A stretch of DNA of 64,000 nucleotides from Dryas octopetala (Eukaryota > Streptophyta > Magnoliopsida > Rosales > Rosaceae), in NCBI GenBank assembly GCA_963921425.1, contig OY992833.1, positions 8,721,738 through 8,785,737 of the forward strand, read 5' to 3'. Shown here one piece after another: positions 1 through 10,896 of the stretch. Below the pieces are notes generated by a model, which saw only the letters and a list, made by a program, of their open reading frames with translations, searched no databases and was not told the origin of the DNA. Made by a program: the position numbers and the translations under genes. The number at the start of each line of letters is the position of its first letter. The first letter of the stretch is position 1.

Positions 1-1536
1 TTTAAATAGAGATCAAGGATTTACCACATGCATGAAATTAAATCACAAGTGTCACCATTGCATAACTCACAATTAAAGTTTCATCATCCAACTTAGCAAA
101 GCAATAAAAAACTCAAAACATAATAATAAAGAAAATAAAATATCTAACTTCCATTATAATAATTAAATCCACAATGAAAGCAAGAACAAACTAATTAACT
201 AAAGAAAAAGAAGAGAATCAAAAGAAAAACAAAGAACATCACAAGAGGGTGGCAGCGGCACAAGAGAGAAGAAGAGGAGAGACATAGCAGCAAGGAGGCT
301 CACGGCAAAGGTGAGCTAGGGCTGCGGCACATGGTCTCTCATTCTCCCTCAAGTGGCGCCACCCTCTCACTCTCTCTCTCTGAAATTCGGCCTCCCCCTC
401 TTTCTTTGAATTCTGAAAATATAAAATATGGCAACCCCAAACAATGAGAGAATAGGATATATTTATAGAGGTGAGGTGAGGATTCCTTGGGAGGCAAGCT
501 GAAGACAAGGTGCGGCTAGGGTTTCATTAAAAGAACCTGGGCTTAAGTGAATTTCTTGCTCCTTAAGACTTCTAATTTTCGGCCAAAAGTGGGCCTTGGG
601 CTGATTTGGGCTCTTTTTTGGGCGTAACTCCTTTTCAGCTCGCGGAACTGCTGCGCTACCTCCACTAAAATGACCATAACTTGAGCTAGAAAACTCGGAA
701 TCGAAATCCGTAAAATTCCCTGCGAAGCTAACATCCGTATCTTTCCAACCATATATGGCATGCTACCTGATTCGTTCTGGAGAAGTACAGAATTGCTGTC
801 GAAATTTGATGTTCAGATTTCAGGGTTTTGACTTCCTTGCAAGATAAGGACTCCTTGTGTGTCGACTTGGGCTAGGGTTTACAAACACACATGTGGGCTG
901 CTGCAACCTTGTAAGCGTGATGGGCTTAAGTGACTTGCAAGTGGGCTGGCGCAAGGAAGCTTGGAATGGGCTGCTAGTGGCGTGATGGGCTTGCTCCCTT
1001 CTAGCTTGCGCATGGCTGCATGACTTGGGCTGAATGGGATGCACCTAGGCCCTAGGGTTTTAGTGCATGGGCTACCACCTTGCATGGTGTGATGGACTTG
1101 GGCTGCATGGCTTAGGCGCATGGCCTTGGTCCTTTGGGCTAGGGTTATGCGCATGGCCCATAGTGCATGGGCTGCATGTGTGGTCCATGTCATGTGATAA
1201 TGTGGCACGGTTGACCATTGACTTTGACCTTTGACCTTTGACCTTTGACTTTGGCCAAAAGTCAACCTTGACAAAAAAGATTCCCCAAAAGATTCTGTCT
1301 GAGATTCTCCAAAGATTCCTTTCAGATTCCAGATCCTTCTAGCAGATTCCCTCAAGATTCTTTTTCCCATTTCTTCCATTTTTAGCTCAAAATAGCCTCA
1401 TTTAGCTTCTTTCTCCATCATTGCTTCATTTAACCTAAAAACACAAAAACAAGACAACAGACACAAAAGTATCGAGTTCTAACACTCTAGGTTAGGGAGT
1501 TAGTATCATAAAATAACGTAAAATGAACACTCATCA
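1..1536 (-). repeat. Family A LTR copy 1 (3' LTR, truncated by window edge)
   Basis: This is identical, apart from a few bases, to 4425-5960 and 8842-10376. It ends in TCATCA just before the reverse complement of the polypurine tract, which sets its boundary. A TATA-like box lies at about 458-470 on the minus strand. A run of TTTGACC repeats (W-box cores) lies at about 1212-1250. Confidence 0.85.
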
Positions 1537-1551
1537 CACCCCCAAACTTAG
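1537..1551 (-). promoter_or_regulatory. Polypurine tract (A copy 1)
   Basis: On the minus strand CTAAGTTTGGGGGTG lies directly against the LTR start TGATGAG, the position of the plus-strand primer in LTR retrotransposons. Confidence 0.82.
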
Positions 1552-2276
1552 ACTTTGCTAGTCCTCGAGCAAAGAAAATAAAGAAAAGACTCAAAGACTC
1601 AAAAACAAACTACTTACTTTCCCAACAGATGATATCATGAGTATGACCAACAATAACATAGTAGAGCAAGGCATATATAACATTTATTCTTCAAATTCTA
1701 ATAATGCTTCAAATAACATACCTTACTCCTCCATTGTGCATATAGGTCATTCTCTTCATAACCCAAGTGTCAGAAAAGCAAGGAATAGATCAACATATAC
1801 AAAATAGATTCAACTCCAATCCTCACAAAGGCATACTCTCAACAATAAAGCACTCAAGAATTAGGTTGATTCGTGCACTCATAAGTATATGTGAGAGAGG
1901 TTATGTAATCAAAGACAAATAGCTCACATATTAGCATGAAACAAGGGCACATTTGAAAGGAAACATGATCTCATGAAAGGAATATCAAAATACTTGAAAT
2001 AAAATCAAAAACCATATGCTCCTCTCTCATCTACACTCCACATCAAGAACCACATTTCTCCTAAGATCAATTAGGACTTTCAAAAGGGTTAGCTTGGGTT
2101 AGGTGTGATAAAAACAATGAAAAGGGTATACAACAAAGGGCTAGATCTATGGAATTGCAACCAACACAACTCTAAGAGGCATACCTTCCACAATTGCACT
2201 ACATAGCTTGACTATTTCAATTTTCTTTTTCTCTTTTTTTTTTTTCTTTTGGAACCGTCCCATACACTTCACTTTT

Positions 2277-2307
<31 letters not shown>

Positions 2308-3702
2308 AGGGTACGGCATACACACTTTTGTAGCACTTTTCATTTTTCTTTTGTTTCAAGCTATGCATAAACACTTTTCTTCAACCTCCAAAAGCCACAA
2401 ATCAATGCAACACCATAGATAAAAGAATAATTAGGTCGAGGGATGTAACTCCCCCAAACTTAAGGTTAAAATAGGGTTAGAAAGTAAAGGGTTAACTAAA
2501 GGTTAAAAATACAACAAACAGGGCCTAAAATCATTTCCTAGGTTCCATGTAGTTATAAACATGCTTTGCATAGAATAAGAGAGAAGTTCTAGCTCATTGA
2601 TTCAAATCATGTGTATTTCAAGCATTTGATCAAAAGAATGAATAATGAGATCACACAACGACTTAAATGACAAGAAAGGAATAGAGTGGTGTCTAACACT
2701 CGAAAAATGAAGGACAAGGCTCAAAAGCTCACTTAGGTCATATAAGTCTACTCTAAAATGTATATGAATCACTAAATCATGCAAATCATAACCCAAGCTT
2801 ATGAAAACAAGATAGGTTATGGAACAATATTAGAAAAAGAAGAACACATATCATATACAACAATGCTAAACATGCTTCTCAAAGACCATAAACAATCAAT
2901 CAACTTGTTGGGGACTCTGAAAACACAATTAAAAAACAAAAAGACTCAAAACTTTGTTTTTATTTAAAACAATGTCGCAACACGGTTCTAAAGATTCAAC
3001 TCCATCATTAGAGTGGAATGAATCTTAGAGAATTGCATTTTGTTGTGGGTTTTAACACCCTAATTGAAAACAAACAGAAAGAAATTTTTTTTTTTTTTTT
3101 TTTTTTTAGAAAAACCTAGAAACCTAAAAACAAAGAAATTGCCTTTCCCCCCAAACTTAAATGACACATTGTCCTCAATGTGAAAGAAATAACAAACATG
3201 CATGATCAGTTAAAGTAAGGGAATCAAAACAATTATCCAACAAAACCAAAAATACAAAAAATTAAAAATTGGTTCAATGAAGCAAGGATGAAAGAAATTG
3301 TGTACTTGGATTGCAAGCATAGCCCAATGAATGCACAGCCACCATGATCCTCAAAGCATAGGCGCGGCCTCCTTGATCTTCTCGACTCACTCCCTTGATT
3401 TCTTCAAAAGCTTTGGGTTGCCTCCCAAACAGCGCTAAGTTTGTACGTCTTCAGCCAGACGTTGCCAATCGTCTACTCAAATGTCCTCTTCTTCCCTTTC
3501 TTGCTCTCGGCTTTGGAAAGCTCGCCATCCTTCATGGACTCTTTGAACCTTCCAAAAACTCTCAAAAACAATAATTGGTTAGAATAAGAATTCAAGTAGA
3601 AAATAGCATTATTAAAACCTAAAAAAAAACTACAAAGAAAAATAAATAACCTAACCTAATTCTAATGATAAGTAAAACCAATTCGATGATATTTAGCACC
3701 AT

Positions 3703-3720
3703 TCCCCGGCAACGGCGCCA
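3703..3720 (-). promoter_or_regulatory. Primer-binding site, tRNA-Asp type (A copy 1)
   Basis: On the minus strand this reads TGGCGCCGTTGCCGGGGA, complementary to the CCA-ended 3' end of plant tRNA-Asp(GTC). It lies a few bases inside the LTR end. Match to the tRNA is from general knowledge. Confidence 0.88.
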
Positions 3721-3950
3721 AAAACTTGTTGCTCCTTTTTGTACAACTTGTTTTACTTGGAATTTAGAAACGAATACCAAGTTGTAGCTCGCAAGTATAC
3801 GAATCGCTCATGCAAGCATAGCGTATAAGTACGAGGTCGATCCCACGAGGAATAGGTAAATACACATCAAACCAATTCAACTCACCAATTAGAATCACCA
3901 AACACACACACACGGCAGGGGGGTTTGTAGATAGTTAAACTCACACACAC

Positions 3951-3981
<31 letters not shown>

Positions 3982-4881
3982 TTGCAATGCTAAGAATTCA
4001 GAATCCACACCAATTGATGGAAATACAACCAAGCAATTCAAGATAATGCATATAATAAAGTTCGTCTACTAAAAGGTTTGGCTAGTCACTTTTAGCAATT
4101 ACTCCCCTTACTGTGCATAAACTAAGAGCTTCTTGGGCCTTCCTTAGCCAGTTAACTTGCATGTTCCCTAGTTCTAAGCTAAGGCAGCTGTTACCCATGC
4201 AAGAGTCGTTACGATCTGTGAGAGTGACAAACACATAGCGCATGGCTCCAAATTAATGTACTGTATGTCATCTATGATCCCTTTTCTCATGAATATTATC
4301 TTAGGATACCCACTTGTTGCCTACTGAAACTATCATCCTTTCGAGCTTGTTTAGTTTCACAACATAAATCTAGATGCATGCAACCTAAGGTGATCAGTCA
4401 AAGATGCAAAACAAATAGAATCAATTTAAATAGAGATCAAGGATTTACCACATGCATGAAATTAAATCACAAGTGTCACCATTGCATAACTCACAATTAA
4501 AGTTTCATCATCCAACTTAGCAAAGCAATAAAAAACTCAAAACATAATAATAAAGTAAATAAAATATCTAACTTCCATTATAATAATTAAATCCACAATG
4601 AAAGCAAGAACAAACTAATTAACTAAAGAAAAAGAAGAGAATCAAAAGAAAAACAAAGAACATCACAAGAGGGTGGCAGCAGCACAAGAGAGAAGAAGAG
4701 GAGAGACATAGCAGCAAGGAGGCTCACGGCAAAGGTGAGCTAGGGCTGCGGCACATGGTCTCTCATTCTCCCTCAAGTGGCGCCACCCTCTCACTCTCTC
4801 TCTCTGAAATTCGGCCTCCCCCTCTTTCTTTGAATTCTGAAAATATAAAATATGGCAACCCCAAACAATGAGAGAATAGGA

Positions 4882-4893
4882 TATATTTATAGA
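4882..4893 (-). promoter_or_regulatory. TATA-like box of family A LTR copy 2
   Basis: In sense the sequence is TCTATAAATATA. Equivalent boxes occur at about 458-470 and 9299-9310. It lies downstream, in sense, of the W-box cluster and the shared upstream block, so it marks the probable LTR promoter. The transcription start is not visible. Confidence 0.55.
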
Positions 4894-5639
4894 GGTGAGG
4901 TGAGGATTCCTTGGGAGGCAAGCTGAAGACAAGGTGCGGCTAGGGTTTCATTAAAAGAACCTGGGCTTAAGTGAATTTCTTGCTCCTTAAGACTTCTAAT
5001 TTTCGGCCAAAAGTGGGCCTTGGGCTGATTTGGGCTCTTTTTTGGGCGTAACTCCTTTTCAGCTCGCGGAACTGCTGCGCTACCTCCACTAAAATGACCA
5101 TAACTTGAGCTAGAAAACTCGGAATCGAAATCCGTAAAATTCCCTGCGAAGCTAACATCCGTATCTTTCCAACCATATATGGCATGCTACCTGATTAGTT
5201 CTGGAGAAGTACAGAATTGCTGTCGAAATTTGATGTTCAGATTTCAGGGTTTTGACTTCCTTGCAAGATAAGGACTCCTTGTGTGTCGACTTGGGCTAGG
5301 GTTTACAAACACACATGTGGGCTGCTGCAACCTTGTAAGCGTGATGGGCTTAAGTGACTTGCAAGTGGGCTGGCGCAAGGAAGCTTGGAATGGGCTGCTA
5401 GTGGCGTGATGGGCTTGCTCCCTTCTAGCTTGCGCATGGCTGCATGACTTGGGCTGAATGGGATGCACCTAGGCCCTAGGGTTTTAGTGCATGGGCTACC
5501 ACCTTGCATGGTGTGATGGACTTGGGCTGCATGGCTTAGGCGCATGGCCTTGGTCCTTTGGGCTAGGGTTATGCGCATGGCCCATAGTGCATGGGCTGCA
5601 TGTGTGGTCCATGTCATGTGATAATGTGGCACGGTTGAC

Positions 5640-5692
5640 CATTGACTTTGACCTTTGACCTTTGACCTTTGACTTTGGCCAAAAGTCAACCT
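5640..5692 (-). promoter_or_regulatory. W-box cluster in family A upstream region
   Basis: About six TTGAC(C/T) cores occur within about 55 bases, three of them in a perfect 7-bp tandem TTTGACC run. TTGAC(C/T) is the established binding core of plant WRKY factors. The cluster lies about 750 bp upstream of the TATA-like box in sense. The other two LTR copies carry the same cluster at about 1212-1265 and 10049-10115. Confidence 0.5.
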
Positions 5693-5960
5693 TGACAAAA
5701 AAGATTCCCCAAAAGATTCTGTCTGAGATTCTCCAAAGATTCCTTTCAGATTCCAGATCCTTCTAGCAGATTCCCTCAAGATTCTTTTTCCCATTTCTTC
5801 CATTTTTAGCTCAAAATAGCCTCATTTAGCTTCTTTCTCCATCATTGCTTCATTTAACCTAAAAACACAAAAACAAGACAACAGACACAAAAGTATCGAG
5901 TTCTAACACTCTAGGTTAGGGAGTTAGTATCATAAAATAACGTAAAATGAACACTCATCA

Positions 5961-5975
5961 CACCCCCAAACTTAG
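5961..5975 (-). promoter_or_regulatory. Polypurine tract (A copy 2)
   Basis: Same 15-base tract directly inside the LTR boundary at 5960. Confidence 0.82.
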
Positions 5976-8119
5976 ACTTTGCTAGTCCTCGAGCAAAGAA
6001 AATAAAGAAAAGACTCAAAGACTCAAAAACAAACTACTTACTTTCCCAACAGATGATATCATGAGTATGACCAACAATAACATAGTAGAGCAAGGCATAT
6101 ATAACATTTATTCTTCAAATTCTAATAATGCTTCAAATAACATACCTTACTCCTCCATTGTGCATATAGGTCATTCTCTTCATAACCCAAGTGTCAGAAA
6201 AGCAAGGAATAGATCAACATATACAAAATAGATTCAACTCCAATCCTCACAAAGGCATACTCTCAACAATAAAGCACTCAAGAATTAGGTTGATTCGTGC
6301 ACTCATAAGTATATGTGAGAGAGGTTATGTAATCAAAGACAAATAGCTCACATATTAGCATGAAACAAGGGCACATTTGAAAGGAAACATGATCTCATGA
6401 AAGGAATATCAAAATACTTGAAATAAAATCAAAAACCATATGCTCCTCTCTCATCTACACTCCACATCAAGAACCACATTTCTCCTAAGATCAATTAGGA
6501 CTTTCAAAAGGGTTAGCTTGGGTTAGGTGTGATAAAAACAATGAAAAGGGTATACAACAAAGGGCTAGATCTATGGAATTGCAACCAACACAACTCTAAG
6601 AGGCATACCTTCCACAATTGCACTACATAGCTTGACTATTTCAATTTTCTTTTTCTCTTTTTTTTTTTTCTTTTGGAACCGTCCCATACACTTCACTTTT
6701 TTTTTTCTTTTTTTTTTTTTTTTTTTTTTTTAAGGGTACGGCATACACACTTTTGTAGCACTTTTCATTTTTCTTTTGTTTCAAGCTATGCATAAACACT
6801 TTTCTTCAACCTCCAAAAGCCACAAATCAATGCAACACCATAGATAAAAGAATAATTAGGTCGAGGGATGTAACTCCCCCAAACTTAAGGTTAAAATAGG
6901 GTTAGAAAGTAAAGGGTTAACTAAAGGTTAAAAATACAACAAACAGGGCCTAAAATCATTTCCTAGGTTCCATGTAGTTATAAACATGCTTTGCATAGAA
7001 TAAGAGAGAAGTTCTAGCTCATTGATTCAAATCATGTGTATTTCAAGCATTTGATCAAAAGAATGAATAATGAGATCACACAACGACTTAAATGACAAGA
7101 AAGGAATAGAGTGGTGTCTAACACTCGAAAAATGAAGGACAAGGCTCAAAAGCTCACTTAGGTCATATAAGTCTACTCTAAAATGTATATGAATCACTAA
7201 ATCATGCAAATCATAACCCAAGCTTATGAAAACAAGATAGGTTATGGAACAATATTAGAAAAAGAAGAACACATATCATATACAACAATGCTAAACATGC
7301 TTCTCAAAGACCATAAACAATCAATCAACTTGTTGGGGACTCTGAAAACACAATTAAAAAACAAAAAGACTCAAAACTTTGTTTTTATTTAAAACAATGT
7401 CGCAACACGGTTCTAAAGATTCAACTCCATCATTAGAGTGGAATGAATCTTAGAGAATTGCATTTTGTTGTGGGTTTTAACACCCTAATTGAAAACAAAC
7501 AGAAAGAAATTTTTTTTTTTTTTTAGAAAAACCTAGAAACCTAAAAACAAAGAAATTGCCTTTCCCCCCAAACTTAAATGACACATTGTCCTCAATGTGA
7601 AAGAAATAACAAACATGCATGATCAGTTAAAGTAAGGGAATCAAAACAATTATCCAACAAAACCAAAAATACAAAAAATTAAAAATTGGTTCAATGAAGC
7701 AAGGATGAAAGAAATTGTGTACTTGGATTGCAAGCATAGCCCAATGAATGCACAGCCACCATGATCCTCAAAGCATAGGCGCGGCCTCCTTGATCTTCTC
7801 GACTCACTCCCTTGATTTCTTCAAAAGCTTTGGGTTGCCTCCCAAACAGCGCTAAGTTTGTACGTCTTCAGCCAGACGTTGCCAATCGTCTACTCAAATG
7901 TCCTCTTCTTCCCTTTCTTGCTCTCGGCTTTGGAAAGCTCGCCATCCTTCATGGACTCTTTGAACCTTCCAAAAACTCTCAAAAACAATAATTGGTTAGA
8001 ATAAGAATTCAAGTAGAAAATAGCATTATTAAAACCTAAAAAAAAACTACAAAGAAAAATAAATAACCTAACCTAATTCTAATGATAAGTAAAACCAATT
8101 CGATGATATTTAGCACCAT

Positions 8120-8137
8120 TCCCCGGCAACGGCGCCA
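8120..8137 (-). promoter_or_regulatory. Primer-binding site, tRNA-Asp type (A copy 2)
   Basis: The same 18-base tRNA-Asp-complementary sequence as in copy 1, six bases inside the LTR boundary at 8144. Confidence 0.88.
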
Positions 8138-8143
8138 AAAACT

Positions 8144-8367
8144 TGTTGCTCCTTTTTGTACAACTTGTTTTACTTGGAATTTAGAAACGAATACCAAGTT
8201 GTAGCTCGCAAGTATACGAATCGCTCATGCAAGCATAGCGTATAAGTACGAGGTCGATCCCACGAGGAATAGGTAAATACACATCAAACCAATTCAACTC
8301 ACCAATTAGAATCACCAAACACACACACACGGCAGGGGGGTTTGTAGATAGTTAAACTCACACACAC

Positions 8368-8398
<31 letters not shown>

Positions 8399-10376
8399 TT
8401 GCAATGCTAAGAATTCAGAATCCACACCAATTGATGGAAATACAACCAAGCAATTCAAGATAATGCATATAATAAAGTTCGTCTACTAAAAGGTTTGGCT
8501 AGTCACTTTTAGCAATTACTCCCCTTACTGTGCATAAACTAAGAGCTTCTTGGGCCTTCCTTAGCCAGTTAACTTGCATGTTCCCTAGTTCTAAGCTAAG
8601 GCAGCTGTTACCCATGCAAGAGTCGTTACGATCTGTGAGAGTGACAAACACATAGCGCATGGCTCCAAATTAATGTACTGTATGTCATCTATGATCCCTT
8701 TTCTCATGAATATTATCTTAGGATACCCACTTGTTGCCTACTGAAACTATCATCCTTTCGAGCTTGTTTAGTTTCACAACATAAATCTAGATGCATGCAA
8801 CCTAAGGTGATCAGTCAAAGATGCAAAACAAATAGAATCAATTTAAATAGAGATCAAGGATTTACCACATGCATGAAATTAAATCACAAGTGTCACCATT
8901 GCATAACTCACAATTAAAGTTTCATCATCCAACTTAGCAAAGCAATAAAAAACTCAAAACATAATAATAAAGTAAATAAAATATCTAACTTCCATTATAA
9001 TAATTAAATCCACAATGAAAGCAAGAACAAACTAATTAACTAAAGAAAAAGAAGAGAATCAAAAGAAAAACAAAGAACATCACAAGAGGGTGGCAGCGGC
9101 ACAAGAGAGAAGAAGAGGAGAGACATAGCAGCAAGGAGGCTCACGGCAAAGGTGAGCTAGGGCTGCGGCACATGGTCTCTCATTCTCCCTCAAGTGGCGC
9201 CACCCTCTCACTCTCTCTCTCTGAAATTCGGCCTCCCCCTCTTTCTTTGAATTCTGAAAATATAAAATATGGCAACCCCAAACAATGAGAGAATAGGATA
9301 TATTTATAGAGGTGAGGTGAGGATTCCTTGGGAGGCAAGCTGAAGACAAGGTGCGGCTAGGGTTTCATTAAAAGAACCTGGGCTTAAGTGAATTTCTTGC
9401 TCCTTAAGACTTCTAATTTTCGGCCAAAAGTGGGCCTTGGGCTGATTTGGGCTCTTTTTTGGGCGTAACTCCTTTTCAGCTCGCGGAACTGCTGCGCTAC
9501 CTCCACTAAAATGACCATAACTTGAGCTAGAAAACTCGGAATCGAAATCCGTAAAATTCCCTGCGAAGCTAACATCCGTATCTTTCCAACCATATATGGC
9601 ATGCTACCTGATTCGTTCTGGAGAAGTACAGAATTGCTGTCGAAATTTGATGTTCAGATTTCAGGGTTTTGACTTCCTTGCAAGATAAGGACTCCTTGTG
9701 TGTCGACTTGGGCTAGGGTTTACAAACACACATGTGGGCTGCTGCAACCTTGTAAGCGTGATGGGCTTAAGTGACTTGCAAGTGGGCTGGCGCAAGGAAG
9801 CTTGGAATGGGCTGCTAGTGGCGTGATGGGCTTGCTCCCTTCTAGCTTGCGCATGGCTGCATGACTTGGGCTGAATGGGATGCACCTAGGCCCTAGGGTT
9901 TTAGTGCATGGGCTACCACCTTGCATGGTGTGATGGACTTGGGCTGCATGGCTTAGGCGCATGGCCTTGGTCCTTTGGGCTAGGGTTATGCGCATGGCCC
10001 ATAGTGCATGGGCTGCATGTGTGGTCCATGTCATGTGATAATGTGGCACGGTTGACCATTGACTTTGACCTTTGACCTTTGACCTTTGACTTTGGCCAAA
10101 AGTCAACCTTGACAAAAAAGATTCCCCAAAAGATTCTGTCTGAGATTCTCCAAAGATTCCTTTCAGATTCCAGATCCTTCTAGCAGATTCCCTCAAGATT
10201 CTTTTCCCATTTCTTCCATTTTTTGCTCAAAATAGCCTCATTTAGCTTCTTTCTCCATCATTGCTTCATTTAACCTAAAAACACAAAAACAAGACAACAG
10301 ACACAAAAGTATCGAGTTCTAACACTCTAGGTTAGGGAGTTAGTATCATAAAATAACGTAAAATGAACACTCATCA
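8144..10376 (-). repeat. Family A LTR copy 3 (5' LTR of the array)
   Basis: A 2233-bp LTR from TGTTGCTCC to TCATCA. In minus sense it is the outermost 5' LTR. It is directly followed by coding sequence of a gag-only element (CTCGTTGG...), so the array's target site begins at 10377. The first five bases there (CTCGT) are the expected target duplication, but the matching copy is outside the window. A TATA-like box lies at 9299-9310. Confidence 0.86.
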
Positions 10377-10896
10377 CTCGTTGGTCATACCATGCAGCAT
10401 AGGGGAGCATAAGATCACCAATGCCTTAGTTGACAATGGCTCAGCTATCAATGTTATGCCGCTGGTTGTGTTCGAGAGGCTTGGATTTAAGGAGGCTGAT
10501 TTGCAACCATTTGATGTGGACATTCGCTTCGCCAACTCTTCAGCCCAAAAAGCTTGTGGTATGCTTGTGGATGTTTTGGTTAAATGTCGTAAATTACTAA
10601 TCCCCTCTGATTTCATAGTGCTAGATGTGCCGACAATTCCGGGTGACGTCTCTATTATTCTTGGGAGACCATTTTTGTGCACCTCTAACATGGAGTACAA
10701 AGCATTGGAGAGTACCATGAAGATTCGGTACTACACCAAGCAAGAGGTGTATTTGCTCACTTCCGAGATGGCAGAAAACGAGGAGATCACTTTTTATGGC
10801 GAGGAGAAGTCAGAGATGGAGAGCTTCTTCAGTTCGTTCCTAGGGAGTGCCGAGAGTAGTAATGGCAAAAAGAGGAAGAGGAAAGGACGCAAGTAA
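10377..10896 (+). pseudogene. Gag-protease gene of gag-only element H1, 5' truncated by array A
   Basis: About 173 codons remain, matching the C-terminal quarter of the complete gag-protease protein at 42835-44973. What remains is the retropepsin-like domain: D-N-G-S at the active-site position, then I-I-L-G-R-P-F as the second conserved turn, and an acidic stretch followed by a basic tail (KKRKRKGRK, a possible nuclear localisation or RNA-binding patch). The frame is open to a TAA stop at 10894-10896, but the start is lost: the family A LTR joins at 10376/10377 and by chance supplies an in-frame ATG at 10363. No reverse transcriptase or integrase follows; the gene is followed directly by the element's 3' region. 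The front of the gene should lie left of the window. Athila lineage is inferred from similarity to the pol-bearing elements here. Confidence 0.85.

Larger units (their letters stand above)
1537..3726 (-). mobile_element. Family A internal region, copy 1 (non-coding)
   Basis: These 2190 bp lie between two LTRs and carry only cis elements: a polypurine tract at 1537-1551, two further polypurine-like tracts at 2449-2463 and 3146-3160, a post-gene hairpin motif at 3413-3456, and a tRNA-Asp primer site at 3703-3720. Long poly-T runs lie near 2220-2306 and 3086-3108. Short open frames here have no recognisable domain. The sequence resembles the 3' region of the gag-only and autonomous elements in this window, so this looks like a deletion derivative of an Athila-like element that kept its ends and 3' region. 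Confidence 0.8.
3727..5960 (-). repeat. Family A LTR copy 2 (shared by both tandem units)
   Basis: A 2234-bp LTR, TGTTGCTCC to TCATCA as read on the plus strand, so TG...CA ended in both directions. In minus-strand sense it holds the W-box-rich upstream region (about 5630-5700), a block shared with other families (about 5045-5230), a TATA-like box (4882-4893) and the GTGGGATCGACCTCGT module close to its 3' end (about 3830-3850). A (CA)n tract lies at 3951-3980. Confidence 0.88.
5961..8143 (-). mobile_element. Family A internal region, copy 2 (non-coding)
   Basis: A near-identical copy of 1537-3726, 7 bp shorter mostly because a poly-T run (7509-7524) is shorter. It has the polypurine tract at 5961-5975, the post-gene hairpin motif at 7830-7873, a palindrome plus polypurine-like tract at about 7567-7598, and the primer site at 8120-8137. 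No coding capacity is visible. Confidence 0.82.
1..10376 (-). mobile_element. Tandem LTR-I-LTR-I-LTR array of non-coding Athila-like family A
   Basis: Three copies of one LTR alternate with two copies of one internal region, so the sequence repeats with a period of about 4.42 kb. Sense is minus: each internal region has a tRNA-Asp primer site at its high-coordinate end and a polypurine tract at its low-coordinate end. The first LTR is cut by the window edge. The copies differ by only a few substitutions and by homopolymer length. There is no gag or pol. The right end (TCATCA) abuts the gag of another element, so the array is inserted there. Unequal recombination between LTRs of sister copies is the simplest origin; an assembly artefact is possible. 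Confidence 0.88.

Noticed and set aside
543-761. A 72-codon minus-strand open frame repeated in many LTRs (also 4967-5185, 9384-9602, and shorter forms at 15101, 19756, 59333)
   Set aside because: It lies in a conserved LTR upstream block, its opposite strand is also open, and it has no domain; conservation is explained by nucleotide identity among LTR copies.
879-1379. A 166-codon minus-strand open frame in the family A LTR
   Set aside because: Low-complexity composition from GCATGG/TGGGCT motifs, no domain, and it is lost or shortened in other LTR families; it lies upstream of the TATA-like box.
2147-2374. Lysine-rich open frame over a poly-T tract
   Set aside because: An artefact of poly-A/poly-T sequence in the non-coding 3' region.
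3703-3720. tRNA-Asp gene fragment
   Set aside because: Only the 18 bases complementary to the tRNA 3' end are present, next to LTR ends, so these are primer sites.
10363-10896. Complete 177-codon gene starting at the ATG at 10363
   Set aside because: The first five codons are family A LTR sequence; the frame is a chance fusion to a truncated gag-protease gene.
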